DNA of 64,000 nucleotides. It comes from Agriotes lineatus. Taxonomy: Eukaryota > Arthropoda > Insecta > Coleoptera > Elateridae. Made by a program: the position numbers and the translations under genes. Where the stretch lies: contig CALNHX010003289.1 in assembly GCA_940337035.1 (NCBI GenBank), positions 1-64,000 of the forward strand. The letters are read 5' to 3'. This document shows positions 26,505 through 35,830 of the stretch, piece by piece. The notes under the pieces are model-generated. The model ran no database searches, was not told the origin of the DNA, and saw only the letters and a list, made by a program, of their open reading frames with translations. Numbering within the stretch: the stretch's first letter is position 1; each line of letters opens with the position of its first letter.

Positions 26505-28984
26505 GTAAGAAATATTAAAGCGTTAAAGGATCAGAGAAGATGGTAATTCTTTTCCAGACTCTGCTTTCCATATTTTATGAACTTATTTGCTGTACGTTAA
26601 TAATTGTCTACGAATACAGTATCTAAATGGAAGAATTCAATGAAGAAATTAAATCACACAAAAGAATGCATATACCATAGAACCAAATCTATCTTACTCC
26701 CTCATATGAAGGATTACGAGAGAAGTTACCACCAAAGGATTGAGACATTTGGGAAAATAGTATTTTCGTATGCCAGCGGTGAAACTTTTTTTAAGTGGAT
26801 AATAAGAACGTAACTGACATCTGCAAATAATCAATAAGTATAATTTACGGATTTTCTTGAAATTAGATGTTCTTTTTATTAATCTAAGATATCTATTCTA
26901 GATTGCAATGGATTTACTGCGTATAAAAATATCTTTTTTTAGTTTTTATCAACCGTTTTATTAAACAAGACCGACAAAAGAAGTGTAATTCTTTTTGCAC
27001 ACGAACGGCGGCGAAGCAGAAAAAAATATTATTAGTATTGTAAGTAGCACTCCAAGTACTCAAATCTCCGAGTAGCAGGAAATCATTCCAACATTTTCCT
27101 CCTCCAAAAGCACCCTCGCCAAGCTTGCAAATAACCCATCTAGAATCAATACTTTGCGATGTTATGCTTCAGAGGTTATATTCATTGAAAAACTCTGTGC
27201 TGTTTTTACGATTGCCCAAATTTCCTGTTTAAATTCTCTCAGGCTATTCCGTGCTCCGTACTTCAAATACAATTTGGCAAAGTAGTTTACCGAATTCGGG
27301 AATGACATAAATTTCAATATTCATATCCGAGTGCTCTATATTTTATATTGCTTTGCGTTTTTATTATTTTATACCTACGCACGGGCTCCAAATTCGTTTA
27401 CTTTTACGGTTCAAAACGCATTAACAGGGTGAAAAACAACAACGCCCGCCCATTTGCACAAGGTATTATTTAACTCTTGAAATGTTTTGTAGATGAAAGT
27501 CAGTTATTCGCTTCCAAAGAGAAATAGGTGCTCCGAACAATTTTGTTAAACCAATATTCGGAAAAATATAGCTTCCGGTTAATTTACTGAAGAGTTTTGA
27601 TGAGTTTCCTAAAAAAACTGAAATTGATCAATTATGTTAATTTGTTCAAAAGAAAATGTGTAATCATGATATACGAGGGTAATCCATTTTCTTGCTTTTA
27701 AGTATGCTGACAGATGATTGTTCTTTGTTATCTAACGTTGTCAAATAGTAATTCAGAACAATGTATTCACAACTGTTACTAGCACTAGTTCGGATTTTCA
27801 TCAAAGTTTCACGGTTTTTCTGTATTCAGTGCTTTAGGATATTAAATTATTAACCTCAAAACACTTTGGGCATTAAATTATTCATACATTGTGTGTAAGT
27901 AATTTTACAGCAGCAATAAGAGGTCAAGGTATAAACACGGACAATAATCGATAAAAAAAACACCTGAGTTTCAAGGGAATGTGCAGTATCCAATTGTCTG
28001 GATTCAATTTCCTGTTCTTATTATAATTTATGGAAGCGCTGAAAATGCGAGCCCATTTGACTTTCACAGGAAAAGCGGGCGTTCTCGTTACTGATCAAAG
28101 GGAAAAACAACTAAAATGATATCGAATAAACGCATCGCTGATTGTACGATAAGAACGTTTGCAGAAATCTCAGAAGCACAGAGGAAAGAAAATGTTCAAA
28201 TCTGTAGTTAAAATTTTCTTCCACTGAATGAGATGTAGAGATCATCAGTTATATCTGGAATCATCGCTTTCGTCTGGAAATTAAGTCGAAAAGTGTCCAG
28301 ACAGTTTCTTGTAGAAGAGTAGAGCTCTCTCTGATTCCTAGTTTAGGATATTTTGGAGTCTTAAACTTAGTTACCGATGCCGTAAGGCGCTTTTTTAGGG
28401 GATTCTTTTAGTGGCCTTTTGTAGGAGGATTTATCCCGAAATATCGACATGAATCTGGTGCAGACTTAGTTTTATGGTTTCGCGGAATGCTGTACCAGTC
28501 TGACTAAATCAGGATTTGATCATATTTGGAGGTGAAATATCTGTTGGCTGTCCAAGATTACAGTACGAAACTGTTACCTCCTACCTTTACGTAGTCCAAT
28601 GTTAAGTCGAATTTATTTCGCGACTTTTCTTCCCTTCTCTCTTTTTCTAAGTCAACCCATTATTGTTTAAGTTATTTGCCACTATTCAAATGATAAAGGA
28701 ACCTTTCGATTTTATGTTTTCCATCTGTTGGGCTCTACATCTTTATTGAAAGATATCATATCATCCAGGTACCACGAGTATGTTCTGGCCGGCCCTTTCG
28801 GTATTTCAACGCAATAAGGTAGCAGTACAAGTCGTTGTTTTAACCTTTCGTGTACTCAGCGCTTTCTGCTGTGATTGAAAAACATAGGTTCTCGAATCAC
28901 GTTGAATATGTCAGTCAGTTGTTTACAAGTTTTTTTCAGTCGATTCTGAAATTGTCTAAATTGCCACGAATAGTAGACGCTGAT
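26505..28984. other. No recognisable gene
   Basis: No protein domains, RNA genes or transposon ends were seen. Confidence 0.35.
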
Positions 28985-29880
28985 CTTATGCTACATTACG
29001 AATCCTATATCCACATAAGCCTTACTTATCTAAAACTGCTAAAACTATTTTATGTAATTCGCTGGTGCTTTCACAATTCACGTATTGCGCTCCTGTTTAT
29101 GGTCCCTGTTTGGATGCTTCTGATCGAGGTCGTATCCAAAGAGTACAGAACTCATGCTTACGATATATTTTTGGAATTCGCAAATATGATCACATTTCTC
29201 ATAAACTGAAAGAAACTGGCTGGTTGAACATGAAAAATCGTTTCATTTTGCAAGCTGTTACTTTATATCATAAAATTATTTTGCATAAAAAACCTTCTTA
29301 TTTACATAGGCGTATATCTTTTCGAACAGACTACACAACTTGAATATTAGCAACAAAGGTCTGATCACCCCTCCACTTCACACAACTGCCCTTTTCGAAC
29401 GTTCTTTTTCTTACTGTGCTTATAAACGTTATAACGCTGTTCCTGCTGATTTTAAGAGCCTTAGTGTAATTTCGTTTAAAAAAACATATGCGCCGTCATC
29501 TTTTCGAGAGTCAATAGAGTCGATAAAGTTAAAAGTCTAATATAGTTAAATTCCAATGTTAGTGTGTTGCACGTTGATTATTATTTTTTTTTAAATTATG
29601 TATTTTGTTTTTTCGCGTTTGCGCGACATAGTTTTAATGTTATAACAAGGTTTGAGTGGGAGATCAGTAGTAGTTTCACTACATTACTGAACTCTGCCTT
29701 GCGATTTTCGGTCTAATGTTATTATACATTTTTAGTTCATTATTATTTTAATTTTTACTCTGTTAGCTCAACAATATATATTTTTTAACTGATGTAATAT
29801 GTAAGTATTTTCGTTGTTATTATTATTATTATTTGTTTATGTCTAGACCGAAAATAAAAGTCCATTATTATTATTATTAT
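28985..29880 (+). mobile_element. LINE 3' end: RT thumb/C-terminal region, 3' UTR and ATT tail
   Basis: From about 28,990 a frame encodes the region following the RT palm (KTILCNSLVLSQFTYC, then RGRIQRVQNSCLRYIFGI). After one single-base frameshift near 29,335 it continues to the C-terminus (GLITPPLHTTALFERSFSY, then YNAVPADFKSLS) and ends at 29,540. About 340 bp of 3' UTR follow, closing with an AATAAA-like segment and a run of TTATTA repeats to about 29,880. This is a 5'-truncated non-LTR retrotransposon. Its C-terminal block is related to the minus-strand fragment at 30,190-30,960. It interrupts a repeat whose continuation starts directly at 29,879. Confidence 0.75.
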
Positions 29881-30190
29881 ATATGCGCCCTATCCGGCGG
29901 TCAAACCAAAAGCTTAAGAGAGATGCAGTACCTGTTTTTATGATTCCGTTTGTGCCAGGAAGCTTGGTCGTGTGTCGGAATACGCGAACCATTTTATCTA
30001 ATAGTTCTTTTCGAGTACCAGGTTATGTTCGTTTCAGAGTTTTTAAACTCCGCGCAAATCGATTCCGAGCGCTCTTTTGGTGCCTAGCATGATACTATTT
30101 GTTTGTGAAATATTTTACAGCTTTTTATATAATAATTATTTGGATACTAACTATTTATCTGTAGCGTGTGCTGAAACGCGATTTTTTTAT
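29879..30190. repeat. Dispersed repeat, interrupted copy (left part)
   Basis: Related to 25,818-26,130. It starts immediately after the LINE tail and is cut again near 30,190, where the minus-strand LINE derivative begins. The remainder resumes at about 31,340. Confidence 0.5.
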
Positions 30191-30960
30191 ATTCACAATA
30201 GTAATAATAATAATGGTGATTTATTGATGGATAGTATCCCAAGTAATATTCATCAATACAAAATACATAATAAAGAAAACCATCAAAACGGCGAAGTTCA
30301 GTTCTCCAATTGATAAGGTTATCAATCGGAGCCTGCTCTAACACTTAACCCTTTTAAATTAAAATTAACTTAAATATAAAACATGGCGCCAAGAGTATAA
30401 TGTTTTAAATTAATTGTTGATTGTGCATTTGTAATAAAAAAGATTATCGTATGATGTGTAGAAAAATACATTTATGACAAATAAATATTATTTTTGACCT
30501 GTAAGTAAAATGTGAGTTAGCGTGTGTCTAAAAGAATTTATAGAATGAGATTTTAAAGAATCAGGTAGTGAATTATACAGGCTACTAATAGTGTAAGAAA
30601 ATGATCTTTTAAATAATTGCGACTTGTAGACTGGAGGTGTAATAAGGTTTTTTCTTCTAATATTTACATTATGCATTTTACATCTAAATTTAATTTTATT
30701 GAAAAGATAAGCAGGTTGCAAAGTTGTAATAATTTTATGAAATAAAACTGAGGTAGTCGTACAAAGTTGTAGCCCAGTATGTGTGCCGCTTCATTTGGAA
30801 TATTAGAAGAAAACATCGTTTCAGACACACCCATAACATCATAATGTTCATGCAGTAGCTGCTTTTTAACATCTGAGTAGTGAGTTAGGAGAGATGTTAC
30901 ATTTAAATATGCTATTTTAATAACATCAGCCATCTAAAAATAAAAACAAATAAAAAATCG
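30190..30960 (-). mobile_element. Internally deleted LINE: endonuclease start fused to RT tail
   Basis: On the minus strand a frame from 30,933 begins with the N-terminus of an APE-type endonuclease (KIAYLNVTSLL, then YDVMGVSETMFSSN, holding the Glu of the SET motif). After about 50 residues it switches, at about 30,765, to the far C-terminal part of a LINE ORF2 in a shifted frame (LFHKII, then RRKNLITPPV and RSFSYTISSLYNSLPD), ending at 30,488. Catalytic endonuclease, RT fingers and palm are all missing. A 3' UTR of about 290 bp ends in ATTATTATTATTACTATTG near 30,190. Loss of the middle while both ends remain is the architecture of a non-autonomous LINE derivative. Confidence 0.7.
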
Positions 30961-31339
30961 AAAAGACCAAATATGCAATATAGTAAAGAAATAATAACAA
31001 GGATTGAATTTAAAATAACGCAAATGTAACATATTTATATAGCAGATAAAATTAATGTACATCAGGAAAATCAGAAACAGAATCAATTACAAATACTTGG
31101 CTCTTATCCGACTTGCGCATCATAATTTTGCCATTTCCTTGCGAATTCTGCATTCTCCTTTAGTTATTTATTTATTGGTACTTATATATGTCTTAGTCTT
31201 TTATTTGAACCTATACATTCTTGTGGTCTTAGGATTCAGATTGTGGAGGACACCCTCGAGCGTAAGTTACTTTTGTTTAGGTTGTTGGTTAAACTGAGCT
31301 AGCTATTTTGGTACCGGTATCGTCTACATTGAATACGAG

Positions 31340-31410
31340 TGCGTCAAGTTTTTTTCCTTAAATAGGTTCTGACCTGATAATTTTTCTTTTCGCAGCTAAG
31401 GCTGGAGCTG
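31340..31410. repeat. Dispersed repeat, interrupted copy (right part)
   Basis: GCGTCAAGTTTTTTTCC through GCTAAGGCTGGAGCTGGATG resumes the repeat of 25,818-26,200, so roughly 1.15 kb was inserted between 30,190 and 31,340. Confidence 0.45.
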
Positions 31411-31698
31411 GATGCAACTACGATATTTATCAGCTCCCAGCTCGCTATTTTGTTTAGTATTATAGTTAGAATTCCTTCTCATATAGCCAAAATTACCAAA
31501 ATTTTTGAGTTTGCCGCTTTGGTACCTTTTTCCATTGTTGAACAAAAATTTGTTTTAGTTACACTATTGACCCAACTCATTTCGAGTACCCTACGATAGG
31601 TCTGTATCTTAAAGCTTTCAATTGTGCTGCACTTCTTGTACCGCCTCGGTCTATGGCACTGCACCATACAGTAGTGCCGTCATCAACTGAGAATTGTA
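31411..31698. other. Left flank of the Maverick-like element
   Basis: No gene seen. The bases directly outside the inverted repeat (ATTGTA) do not match those outside the right end (TATATT), so no target duplication is evident. Confidence 0.5.
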
Positions 31699-32338
31699 AG
31701 TAGGTATGGCGGCACTTGAGCGTGGGAACTAGGTCATCTCTTATCATCGTGGGAACTGGGTCAAGGTCGTCTCTTATCATTGTCGCCTGATAAGCGTGGG
31801 AACCGGGTCAAGGTCGTCTCTTATCATCGTGGGAACCGGAAGTGTCGACTGATAAGCGTGGGAACCGGGTCAAGGTCGACTGATAAGCGTGGGAACCGGG
31901 TCAAAAGTTGCAGATAAAGGTAAAGGTGCATTTAAAAGTGCATTTACGGGGTTCAAGTAAAAGGTAAAAAGTGCATTTACGGGGTTGAAAGCGCATTTAA
32001 AAGTGCATTTACGGGGTTCAGGTAAAGCTAAAAAGTGCATTTACGGGTTCAAAGTGCATTTAAGTGTTAAAAAGAGTCATCTGTAGGTGTTCGAATTGCG
32101 TGGGAAAATTTTGATAAGCGTGGGAACCGGGTCATCTCTTATCATCGTAGGAACCGGACCGTTAGCAGAATGAGGTCGCGCGATTAAAAAATCACAACAA
32201 CAACATATTAAAGAGTCATTGACCTGGCCTTTAATGTCTGATTAGATAAAGATGTGTGTTAGTTTTAATCTGTTAAAAGCAAAGTATTACAATTTTATAT
32301 TAATTAAATTATTAGTAGCTCGCCATACAAGATAAGAT
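31699..32338 (+). repeat. Left terminal inverted repeat (640 bp)
   Basis: Inverted relative to 42,052-42,764. The outer half is an array of units containing GTGGGAACCGGGTCA separated by GATAAGC or TCTTATCATC. The middle is an array of GTGCATTTA / ACGGGGTTCA units. The inner part (about 32,160-32,338) is unique sequence ending GCCATACAAGATAAGAT. One more GTGCATTTA unit lies just inside, at 32,347. The two termini differ in the number of tandem units, which accounts for the 73-bp length difference. The arrays may bind the integrase or replication/transcription factors. Confidence 0.9.
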
Positions 32339-32443
32339 ATCCGGAAAGTGCATTTAAGGCATCTGTTGCATCAGTCCCATTACTGTGTATGTGGGGAATA
32401 CAAATAATTAGTTCGCGCTAAAAATGCATCAGTTCGTAACGGC

Positions 32444-33337
32444 ATGTCAAAGGCAATGGACACCTATAATTTCTATAGTGAGACGGGCAACTACATGTCA
32501 ACATCACCGTTGAATATGTCGACTGAAGAAAAAAGTTCTAGAGATGATGAAAATTCAAGAACTCCATCGTGGATACGTAGTCCAAACAGCGAGGGGATGC
32601 AGAACGGTGATGACATTATCGATTACGAGCCTCGTGAAAGTTTCCAAATTATACAAAAAGTGTCGCCTTTATGGTGTGCGTATCAACAGCGAGATCTGCT
32701 GTTTAACAGTCAATATCGACTCGAGAGGCACGTCAAGGAGCAAACATGGTGTTATGAACCTCATACGAATCTAATAGAAGTAGGACTGTGTCCTGCCGAA
32801 AAGTTTCTACCACTTGTGAAAATCCGATGCGCAAGAAGCAATTGTCAAGAGGAGATAATTTTCACCGAGAAAGATTGGCAAGTTTTGCAAACGTCTAAAG
32901 TGGAACTGATTGCTAGAAAATTTTTCGATGGATGGCAAGATGGCCCGCTGACAGAGAAAAGTGTACATTTAAACGACCACCTGTCGGTGGTATGTCGCTA
33001 TGTGTACGGTGAAAAATTGGCAACATTTATCGATAGTGACGTGCATAGTATAGTTTTAACACCGAAAGAATTCGAAATGGTTTTTGAATTGGCATCTCTA
33101 GTGGCATTTCGATTAGAAGTGCTCAACAGAATAGATATATCAAAGAGTTATGTGTCTATGATAAAAATGGTGGCGAATGTAATGAAAGCGACATGCATTA
33201 TCGATCCGTTGTTTATGGCCTCTCAATACCTGGAAAGAGATGCCACGCAAGAGTGTTTAATAATGAGGGAAATGTTGCAACTGTATAAAGACATCTTTAT
33301 AGAGGATGTGAATAAGGAGCGCGCTAAAATCGCCTAA
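32444..33337 (+). CDS. Maverick-associated protein of unknown function, 297 aa
   Basis: First gene inside the left repeat, intact from ATG to TAA. Residues 1-65 are polar and low complexity (Ser/Thr/Asp). The rest is globular. Two segments have the same build, a run of beta-prone residues followed by a helix start: KFLPLVKIRCA to FTEKDWQVL (residues 120-149), and SVVCRYVYGEKLATFI to LTPKEFEMVFEL (181-216). This duplicated pattern faintly resembles PC4/whirly-type single-stranded DNA-binding folds, which is inference only. Cys77, Cys103, Cys116, Cys129 and Cys134 are not arranged as an obvious zinc site. I recall similar unnamed proteins beside insect Maverick integrases. It is neither a polymerase nor a helicase. 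AATAAA-like signals follow the stop. A role in replication or late transcription is possible but unproven. Confidence 0.8.
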   Translation: MSKAMDTYNFYSETGNYMSTSPLNMSTEEKSSRDDENSRTPSWIRSPNSEGMQNGDDIIDYEPRESFQIIQKVSPLWCAYQQRDLLFNSQYRLERHVKEQTWCYEPHTNLIEVGLCPAEKFLPLVKIRCARSNCQEEIIFTEKDWQVLQTSKVELIARKFFDGWQDGPLTEKSVHLNDHLSVVCRYVYGEKLATFIDSDVHSIVLTPKEFEMVFELASLVAFRLEVLNRIDISKSYVSMIKMVANVMKATCIIDPLFMASQYLERDATQECLIMREMLQLYKDIFIEDVNKERAKIA

Positions 33338-33549
33338 GATTGTATTTTATGTGAAAATTGTAATAAATCATATGTAATTATTAATCTAATAAATGTGTCA
33401 TTATATCTGTATGTTATTATTATTTCGGATTTTGATGTGCTGGTGGGGATGGTAGTAGTAGTGTACCTAGTATTGCCGATAGCAAAGGTAGTGGGAGATA
33501 AGGCTAAAATGCGTATAAATACTAGGATTAGAGGGATATGTCTCACTAA
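33338..33549. other. Intergenic spacer
   Basis: About 210 bp between the unknown protein and the PLA2 gene. AT-rich with AATAAA-like hexamers near the start, fitting a 3' end followed by a promoter. No other feature. Confidence 0.5.
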
Positions 33550-34488
33550 ATGTTAGTTTATGGCGATGGTTTACTCAACACCCTTATCAATAACCTACCT
33601 GTAGAATTACACTTGCCAGGTGGTTATCAATATTGTGGTCCGGGAACACGTTTAGCCAAAAGATTACGACGAGGTGATCCCGGTATAAATCCTCTGGATA
33701 AAGCGTGTAAAGTGCATGATATTGCATATGCGACAAATAAAGATCTAGAAGGTAGACATCGCGCCGATAAGACATTGGAAGAGGCAGCCTGGAATAGAGT
33801 AAAATCAACGGACGCTACTACCGGTGAGAAGATGGCAGCGTGGGCTGTGACAACTGCAATGAAGGCAAAACAAAAACTAGGTGGTGAAATGACGACGACG
33901 ACGACAACGACGACCAGGAAGCCGATTCGACAACGTGCAAAAGAAAAAGGTATTGCAGGCAAAGGTTTCTTTAGAAAGTTAACAGAGCTAATTAATAAAA
34001 AGATTCCGAAAGGTGGTCTCGATAGCAAGAGTGTAATTCAAGGCGCACTAGTTGTTGCACGAAAACTCTTGAAAGATGTCGGTGGAAAAAGGAATGTCGC
34101 TATTCCTAGACAGATTCCCTTGCCGAAGGAAGGCGGTATTCTACCTCTCGTGCCATTATTTGCCGGTTTGTCGGCCTTAGGTGGTCTGGCCGGCGGTGTG
34201 TCGGGTATTGTGAAAGCAATTAATCAAGTTAGCGATACGAAGAAACGACTCGCCGAAAGTTCGCGACATAACAAAACTATGGAAGCCATTGCAATGGGCA
34301 AGAAAAATGGCGGAGCATTATTCATAAAACCCTATGGGAAAACAGGCAGCGCACTCTATTTGAGACCATATAGCAAAGGTGGGAAGATTACTACTACTAT
34401 TACTCCACGGTACAACAACAATCCTAAGACGAATAAAAGTCGCAGCAAAGGAGCCCCGCTATTTTTAAAAACACATCAAAAAAACTAA
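33550..34488 (+). CDS. Minor-capsid-type protein with phospholipase A2 and pX-like domains, 312 aa
   Basis: Residues 20-85 form a parvovirus-type secreted PLA2 domain. YCGPGT at 28-33 is the calcium loop, and DKACKVHDIAY at 50-60 carries the catalytic His56-Asp57 pair. In parvoviruses this domain sits in the VP1 unique region and breaches endosomal membranes. Residues 112-130 are a Thr run and a basic stretch. Residues 195-225 (GGILPLVPLFAGLSALGGLA onward) form a Gly/Ala-rich hydrophobic segment like that of adenoviral core protein pX. Two short repeats, FIKPYG (258) and YLRPYS (270), follow. It is probably a virion component that helps membrane penetration or DNA condensation. The PLA2 active-site residues are intact. 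The last codons are CAA-AAA-AAC-TAA, placing a -1 slippery heptamer directly before the stop and leading into the protease frame. Confidence 0.9.
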   Translation: MLVYGDGLLNTLINNLPVELHLPGGYQYCGPGTRLAKRLRRGDPGINPLDKACKVHDIAYATNKDLEGRHRADKTLEEAAWNRVKSTDATTGEKMAAWAVTTAMKAKQKLGGEMTTTTTTTTRKPIRQRAKEKGIAGKGFFRKLTELINKKIPKGGLDSKSVIQGALVVARKLLKDVGGKRNVAIPRQIPLPKEGGILPLVPLFAGLSALGGLAGGVSGIVKAINQVSDTKKRLAESSRHNKTMEAIAMGKKNGGALFIKPYGKTGSALYLRPYSKGGKITTTITPRYNNNPKTNKSRSKGAPLFLKTHQKN

Positions 34489-34901
34489 TAAAATTGCCTC
34501 GAAGAGCTTTGACGGATGTGGACTTGATAAAATACGCAAAGGATGTTAAAAACTTTAGAGGAGTGTTTATGCGCGATAATTTGCCAAAAGGTCATCCGTG
34601 GACAAACGAAAGTGCGATTCTAAATTTGGACAATGAAACGGGCAATGGAACCCATTGGGTGTGTTACAAGAAATACGGAAATCGAGTTCACTATTTCGAC
34701 TCTTACGGTGATCTACCTCCACCTATGGAGTTACAAAGCTATCTTCGAGGTTGCGACATGTACTACAATTACGAAAACATTCAAGATTATAACACGAACG
34801 TTTGCGGCCATCTGTGCCTCAAGTTTCTGTATAAAAGGACCGTACATAAGCGAGCGCCATTCAAATATGTCTCAGACGTTCGTAGTATCGGGAAGAGGTA
34901 A
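34437..34901 (+). CDS. Adenain-like cysteine protease
   Basis: The open frame starts after a stop at 34,434. Counting from the TTG at 34,494 there are 135 residues. The adenovirus-protease fold is recognisable: FRGVFMRDNLP at the start of the domain; GTHWV with catalytic His54; YFDSYG with Asp69; Gln97 in NIQDYN as the oxyanion residue; and NVCGHLCLKFL with nucleophile Cys104. In adenoviruses and Mavericks this enzyme processes capsid and core precursors in the immature virion. The first in-frame ATG (34,569) lies inside the conserved N-terminal part and would truncate the domain. Expression therefore probably relies on frameshifting from the PLA2 gene, on splicing, or on a non-AUG start. The gene end overlaps the penton-like gene by 35 bp. 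Catalytic residues appear intact. Confidence 0.85.
   Translation, partial: KSQQRSPAIFKNTSKKLIKLPRRALTDVDLIKYAKDVKNFRGVFMRDNLPKGHPWTNESAILNLDNETGNGTHWVCYKKYGNRVHYFDSYGDLPPPMELQSYLRGCDMYYNYENIQDYNTNVCGHLCLKFLYKRTVHKRAPFKYVSDVRSIGKR
34479..34485 (+). promoter_or_regulatory. Candidate -1 ribosomal frameshift site (A AAA AAC)
   Basis: In the reading frame of the PLA2 gene the last sense codons give A_AAA_AAC, one of the most efficient known -1 heptamers, immediately followed by TAA. A -1 slip continues at CTA (34,485) in exactly the open frame of the protease, which has no ATG before its conserved domain. No strong downstream stem was evident by eye. A one-base indel in the A7 run would give the same picture. 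Confidence 0.5.
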
Positions 34902-35602
34902 TATAATTACCACAGGTGCATTATTTCCGACGATTCGACTATCGTCCGAGTATAATTACACACTCGGCCTCGTGGGTCTGCACACCTGCAATTCAGTGCG
35001 AAACATTTTTCCTGGCAATAACAAATTCTATTACGATATCGACGACAAAGAAATCACTATACCGTCTGGATGTTATGAAGTCGATGAAATAAATGCCTAT
35101 ATACAAGAGGAATTTCCAAGGATAACAGTGGCGGTGCTAGTTTGAAAAAGGAATTTGACGAGAGCCGTTTTAAACTCGTGCCGAATAATAGCACGCTAAA
35201 GTGCGAAGTGCAATCGATCTATAGAATCAATTTTCAAAAACCTGGAAATATAGGTTCTATGCTCGGTTTAATCCGCAAATACTAGAAGCAGGCAAGAAAC
35301 ACGTGTCCGACAAGGACGTCGAAATCATTCGAGTATATACCATCTTTGTCGATTCAAACATTACGGCCGGATCTTATCGTAACAACATACCTTGTCATTC
35401 GATTTATGAATTTGGATTGAGTGTGGCGCCAGGATATCAACTGGAGTGTACACCCTCACATATTATCTATTTTCCGGTGATTGTGGATGAGATTAACAAT
35501 ATTACATTAAGATTAGTGGACCACGAAGGTCGATTGGTGGACATTAGCGAAGATACATTTACGGTAGTACGACTAGAACTTAAACGAGAAAAATGGGCCT
35601 AG
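34867..35602 (+). pseudogene. Penton-like minor capsid protein, broken by two frameshifts
   Basis: The gene starts at ATG 34,867 inside the protease 3' end. The first segment (SQTFVVSGRGNIITTGAL onward) runs to the stop at 35,145. The protein continues in another frame from about 35,120 to 35,287 (LKKEFDESRFKLV, then TLKCEVQSIYRINF and GSMLGL). A third frame, open from about 35,245, carries the rest to 35,602 (NITAGSYRNNIPCHSIYEF, then ITLRLVDHEGRLVDI). The breaks fall near 35,117-35,125 and in a short T run near 35,264. From memory, the C-terminal part matches a conserved Maverick-associated capsid protein with a jelly-roll-like beta pattern, usually about 240 residues, which fits a penton or vertex protein. 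Either this copy is dead or the breaks are assembly indels. Confidence 0.75.
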
Positions 35603-35823
35603 ATTTTATAACTAGAGGGGGTAGCAGCAGCAGCAGCAGTGAAGATGATGAACAGGATAAACCAAAGTGCAAGAGAAATAATGATTCAGTCGAATGCAAT
35701 TCGTCTTCGATCACGCCAGCATTAGCTACAACACCACTTTGCAATTCGGATCTGAAATTTTTAACCCGATTAGGATTTACCATACTAAGTCCACAAGATA
35801 AGAATAAAAAGTGTAAACAATAG
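35593..35823 (+). CDS. Small Ser-rich protein, 76 aa
   Basis: The start ATG overlaps the stop of the penton-like gene (ATGGGCCTAG), suggesting reinitiation or tight packing. Residues 11-25 are a Ser/acidic run and residues 26-32 are basic. The C-terminal third (SDLKFLTRLGFTIL) is hydrophobic and looks like the conserved part. It ends 7 bp before the major capsid ATG. No catalytic motif. Its place between the two capsid genes suggests a structural or assembly role, which is inference. It could be non-functional, but the intact frame and tight spacing favour a real gene. Confidence 0.55.
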   Translation: MGLDFITRGGSSSSSSEDDEQDKPKCKRNNDSVECNSSSITPALATTPLCNSDLKFLTRLGFTILSPQDKNKKCKQ

Positions 35824-35830
35824 CGCAACA

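Noticed and set aside
31577..31780. Minus-strand ORF at the left terminus and its plus-strand counterpart at 42,575-42,811
   Set aside because: Both are translations of the tandem repeats in the inverted termini and mirror each other.
31699..32338. CRISPR array
   Set aside because: Repeats are contiguous and degenerate, without unique spacers, in an evident eukaryotic genome; the same holds for the minisatellites.
33627..34028. 133-codon minus-strand ORF with a Val run
   Set aside because: Antisense shadow of the PLA2 gene; the Val run is the complement of the ACG repeat encoding Thr.
34633..34866. Upstream extension of the penton-like frame
   Set aside because: It overlaps the conserved protease in another frame; homology starts at ATG 34,867.
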